Shown here in pieces: positions 6,283 to 8,220 of a stretch of 8,220 nucleotides of DNA. The stretch lies in assembly GCA_016787105.1 (NCBI GenBank), contig JAEUVI010000361.1:1-8220 (forward strand), given 5' to 3'. The notes under the pieces are model-generated. The model saw only the letters and a list, made by a program, of their open reading frames with translations. It was not told where the DNA came from and ran no database searches. The DNA comes from Chitinophagaceae bacterium. GTDB lineage: Bacteria > Bacteroidota > Bacteroidia > Chitinophagales > Chitinophagaceae. Numbering within the stretch: position 1 is the first letter of the stretch; every line of letters starts with the position of its first letter. A program made the position numbers and the translations under genes.

Positions 6283-6484
6283 AGGTAACGTTCGAGTATT
6301 TGCGAAGGCAGGGAATTCGTTGATTGTCCAGCCCGGTACAAATGCTCATTTGAAAATATGTTGTTGAAGTTAAATACAAAAGCTGAACATTGAACGTCGA
6401 GCCCGAACCGCTGTTGATAGTAGCACGTAGCCGATGTTACAATGTCCAGCCCTGCTTTTGCAAATACTTTTGTTGGCGGTAGTT
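6283..6484. repeat. Structured intergenic element with long-range stem and three motif copies
   Basis: The whole spacer between the HNH gene and the MORN gene. Outer arms of 19 bases, 6295-6313 and 6450-6468, are complementary at 17 positions, and the other two positions are G-T/G-U wobbles, so the stem is continuous in single-stranded DNA or RNA; the loop is 136 nt. Just outside the arms lie AAC (6287-6289) and GTT (6472-6474), the latter in 'GTTGGCGGTAGTTTTA', which runs into the MORN gene stop codon. Inside are three related 11-base copies: GTCCAGCCCGG (6326-6336), GTCGAGCCCGA (6396-6406), GTCCAGCCCTG (6444-6454). The imperfect hairpin flanked by AAC/GTT recalls integron attC sites, but the outer boxes do not match RYYYAAC/GTTRRRY. 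A high-copy Bacteroidota intergenic repeat or a cassette junction is the likelier reading. No gene is seen in it; open frames through it lack starts. Confidence 0.6.
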
Positions 6485-8220
6485 TTATTTTTTCGAGTCT
6501 CCAAGTGTGAATGATTCTGTCGGACCGTCTCCTATTTTCATTGTATAGTCTCCGGATTTCGAAGTCCTATCTCTATCACCTCCTCCTCCATATGAATCTC
6601 TCTCTTTAATCTCTTTCCCATTCTTGTCGTAATATTTACCTCCGTTAGGCTTACCATTTTGGTCGTAGGTACCAATATAATAGTTGCCGCTGGGTATGGT
6701 AGTTTTACCTGACACCATTCTTCCATTAACAAATACACCTTCACATAAGTTCCCATTCACATTCCACCACGTTCCATTGCCATTACATTCTCCGTTTTTA
6801 AATTCTCCTTTGTAAAGCCCAAATTGATTTTTCGAGGAGCCATATCCATTGGCTTGTCCGTCTTTAAATTCTGCAGAAAGATAATAGCCATTGTTTTTAT
6901 TTGTTGTAGTGCCTTGCCCATTAGCTTTACCATTTACGAATGTTCCTGTAAAAACTCTTCCGTCGTAATATTCGATTCGCACAGGGCCTTCTAAATTGCC
7001 ATTTTTGTATTCACCATAAATAGTACCGACGTCATTGCTGACACCAGTATATTCCTTAAACTGACCATCTATAAAAATACCCGTTTTAGACGTGGATGTC
7101 ATCCATCCGCTTTTGTCGAATTCCATATGAGTAAGAGTTCCGTTTCCATTTGGTGTTCCGTCAGTACTGATTGCCCCTAAGTAAGTGTCTTTTCCAGTAG
7201 ATAAATTTACTGGAGCAAAGTTTGGATTAAATGAATTTGGATTATACGCCAAAATAGTGTTACCATTAGAAAATCTATATTCAGATGTGGCAATTGGTGG
7301 TAATCTAAAAGATGAGCCGTCGGGGTTTGTTACAGGTATTCCGAAATCATTACTTTTAGGAGGTTCAGAATACCATGTATCTCCATTTGGAAAATTTACC
7401 TGCTGGCAAGTAATATTACCGTTTCTAATCCTATTTTCGATAAGATTATTGTAGCTATTTAAAACACATGAATTGTAATTACTTGGTGAACCAAAATCAA
7501 CTTTATATTCACCATTTATATTTGCAGTCGCATTTCCAGTTTGAGTTGTGTTTTGAATAGATGAAGATGTTTCAACAGGAATTTTGTTAGGAGTTGTCAA
7601 TGACTTCATAAGTACATCCATATAGGAATCTGGTAACCAAGAAGAAAAGTCTGTTATTGACCTATTTGGCATTTGTAAACCTATACTACGTCCGACATCA
7701 ATAAAAAATGTTGCACAATCTTGCTCGATTCCTTTATACTGTGGAGTATTTTCAAAATAATTTTGAAGTGTGTGTAATGATTTTTGAAAATTAACTTCGT
7801 CGACTTCAACCACTACTTGTTTCAGAGATTCTGCCGTGGTTACAGTTGCTAAGTCATCCTGCATTTTCCCAGGTACATGTCCAACAGTAGAACCTGTAGC
7901 AACTTGAGCAAGTCCAACTAATTTGCCGGGTAATGTTGAATTTTGTAATGAAGTTGGTATTGCTGTCATGCGAATTATTTGCCTACCAACCATTTTTCCC
8001 ACTTTTTTATCAACTATCTCGTAGTCTGGATAAAAACCAAATGCTGCAATGTCGGATATTTTTGTCTGGGGATTATGACGATACCACATAACCCATGCAT
8101 GTCCAGCAGTACTTGGATTTGGGGCACCTTGCATCCCATGTGTAGAGAAAATAACATAAAATCTGTCAGCCGTTAAAAAAGGAGATTTAAAAGGTACCGT
8201 TGGTAAAGTTGAAATATTAA
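6485..8220 (-). CDS. MORN-repeat protein with probable permuted papain-like (NlpC/P60-type) domain, 5' end outside the window
   Basis: A partial gene: the frame stays open without a stop from 6485 to the right edge (577 codons before the stop). The ATG at 8134 is probably internal, because the 28 codons before it read smoothly into it ('ADRFYVIFSTHGMQGAPNPS'). Numbering from that Met: residues 1-180 contain 'GHAWVMWY' (His12) and 'FGFYPDYE', then 'EQDCATFFIDVGRSIGLQMP' (Cys140). A His that precedes an (N/D)C..F..D..R..G motif is the layout of circularly permuted papain-fold peptidases, amidases and acyltransferases. Residues about 181-310 form an Asn/Ser/Thr-rich linker. Residues about 317-500 carry six or seven MORN repeats (for example YGEYKNGNLEGP, FTGTFVNGKANGQGT, YKGEFKNGECNGNGT). 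The tail is Gly/Asp/Lys-rich with no type IX sorting domain. MORN repeats usually bind membranes or proteins, so a secreted or cell-wall-acting effector is possible; this is inference. Sampled stretches are AT-richer than the receptor gene, consistent with transfer. The MORN call is firm; the enzyme domain is tentative. Confidence 0.8.
   Translation of the reverse strand, partial: NISTLPTVPFKSPFLTADRFYVIFSTHGMQGAPNPSTAGHAWVMWYRHNPQTKISDIAAFGFYPDYEIVDKKVGKMVGRQIIRMTAIPTSLQNSTLPGKLVGLAQVATGSTVGHVPGKMQDDLATVTTAESLKQVVVEVDEVNFQKSLHTLQNYFENTPQYKGIEQDCATFFIDVGRSIGLQMPNRSITDFSSWLPDSYMDVLMKSLTTPNKIPVETSSSIQNTTQTGNATANINGEYKVDFGSPSNYNSCVLNSYNNLIENRIRNGNITCQQVNFPNGDTWYSEPPKSNDFGIPVTNPDGSSFRLPPIATSEYRFSNGNTILAYNPNSFNPNFAPVNLSTGKDTYLGAISTDGTPNGNGTLTHMEFDKSGWMTSTSKTGIFIDGQFKEYTGVSNDVGTIYGEYKNGNLEGPVRIEYYDGRVFTGTFVNGKANGQGTTTNKNNGYYLSAEFKDGQANGYGSSKNQFGLYKGEFKNGECNGNGTWWNVNGNLCEGVFVNGRMVSGKTTIPSGNYYIGTYDQNGKPNGGKYYDKNGKEIKERDSYGGGGDRDRTSKSGDYTMKIGDGPTESFTLGDSKK

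Noticed and set aside
6274..6350. N-terminal extension of the HNH gene into the repeat
   Set aside because: The frame is open upstream for about 25 codons to a TGA but contains no ATG and lies inside the structured repeat; the ATG at 6273 is the better start.
6283..6484. Canonical integron attC site
   Set aside because: AAC and GTT flank the stem, but the surrounding bases do not satisfy RYYYAAC/GTTRRRY, and no integrase is present. It is kept only as attC-like.

Overview
The window looks like a chromosomal segment of a Bacteroidota bacterium, plausibly a Chitinophagaceae or Sphingobacteriia-like soil or water species. The supporting signs are AT-rich intergenic DNA, A-rich leaders without clear Shine-Dalgarno sites, a TonB-dependent receptor with an N-terminal carboxypeptidase-regulatory-like domain, and a small secreted protein with the Bacteroidota-style 'YRLK...G...YTSE' fibronectin-like domain. 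No marker gene fixes the genus.

Layout. Positions 94-666 (+) encode a small exported protein, followed by a strong hairpin terminator (731-762) that faces a converging minus-strand block. Everything from 808 to the right edge is on the minus strand. In transcription order (right to left) it holds: a MORN-repeat protein with a probable permuted papain-like domain (6485 to beyond 8220, N-terminus outside the window); an intergenic element with a 19-bp long-range stem and three copies of a short motif (about 6283-6484); an McrA-like HNH endonuclease (5503-6273); a 250-bp spacer holding an ATG-less open frame that may be a gene remnant (5269-5460); a YncE-family beta-propeller (4248-5252); a TonB-dependent receptor (2020-4203); a six-helix membrane protein (1290-1934); and an exported VOC/glyoxalase-fold protein (808-1281).

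How they may work together. The propeller and the receptor are 44 bp apart and probably form one envelope uptake unit: an outer-membrane transporter with a periplasmic partner. The pairing recalls yncD/yncE in Enterobacteria. The membrane protein and the VOC protein are 8 bp apart and almost certainly co-transcribed, perhaps by read-through from the receptor. The right third (HNH nuclease, structured repeat, MORN/papain-like protein) reads as accessory DNA: a defence-type nuclease and an effector-like protein separated by a repeat that could mark a cassette boundary. There are no tRNA or rRNA genes, CRISPR arrays, transposases or integrases in the window. The main candidates for novelty are the MORN/papain-like protein and the structured element beside it; the other genes are recognisable families.
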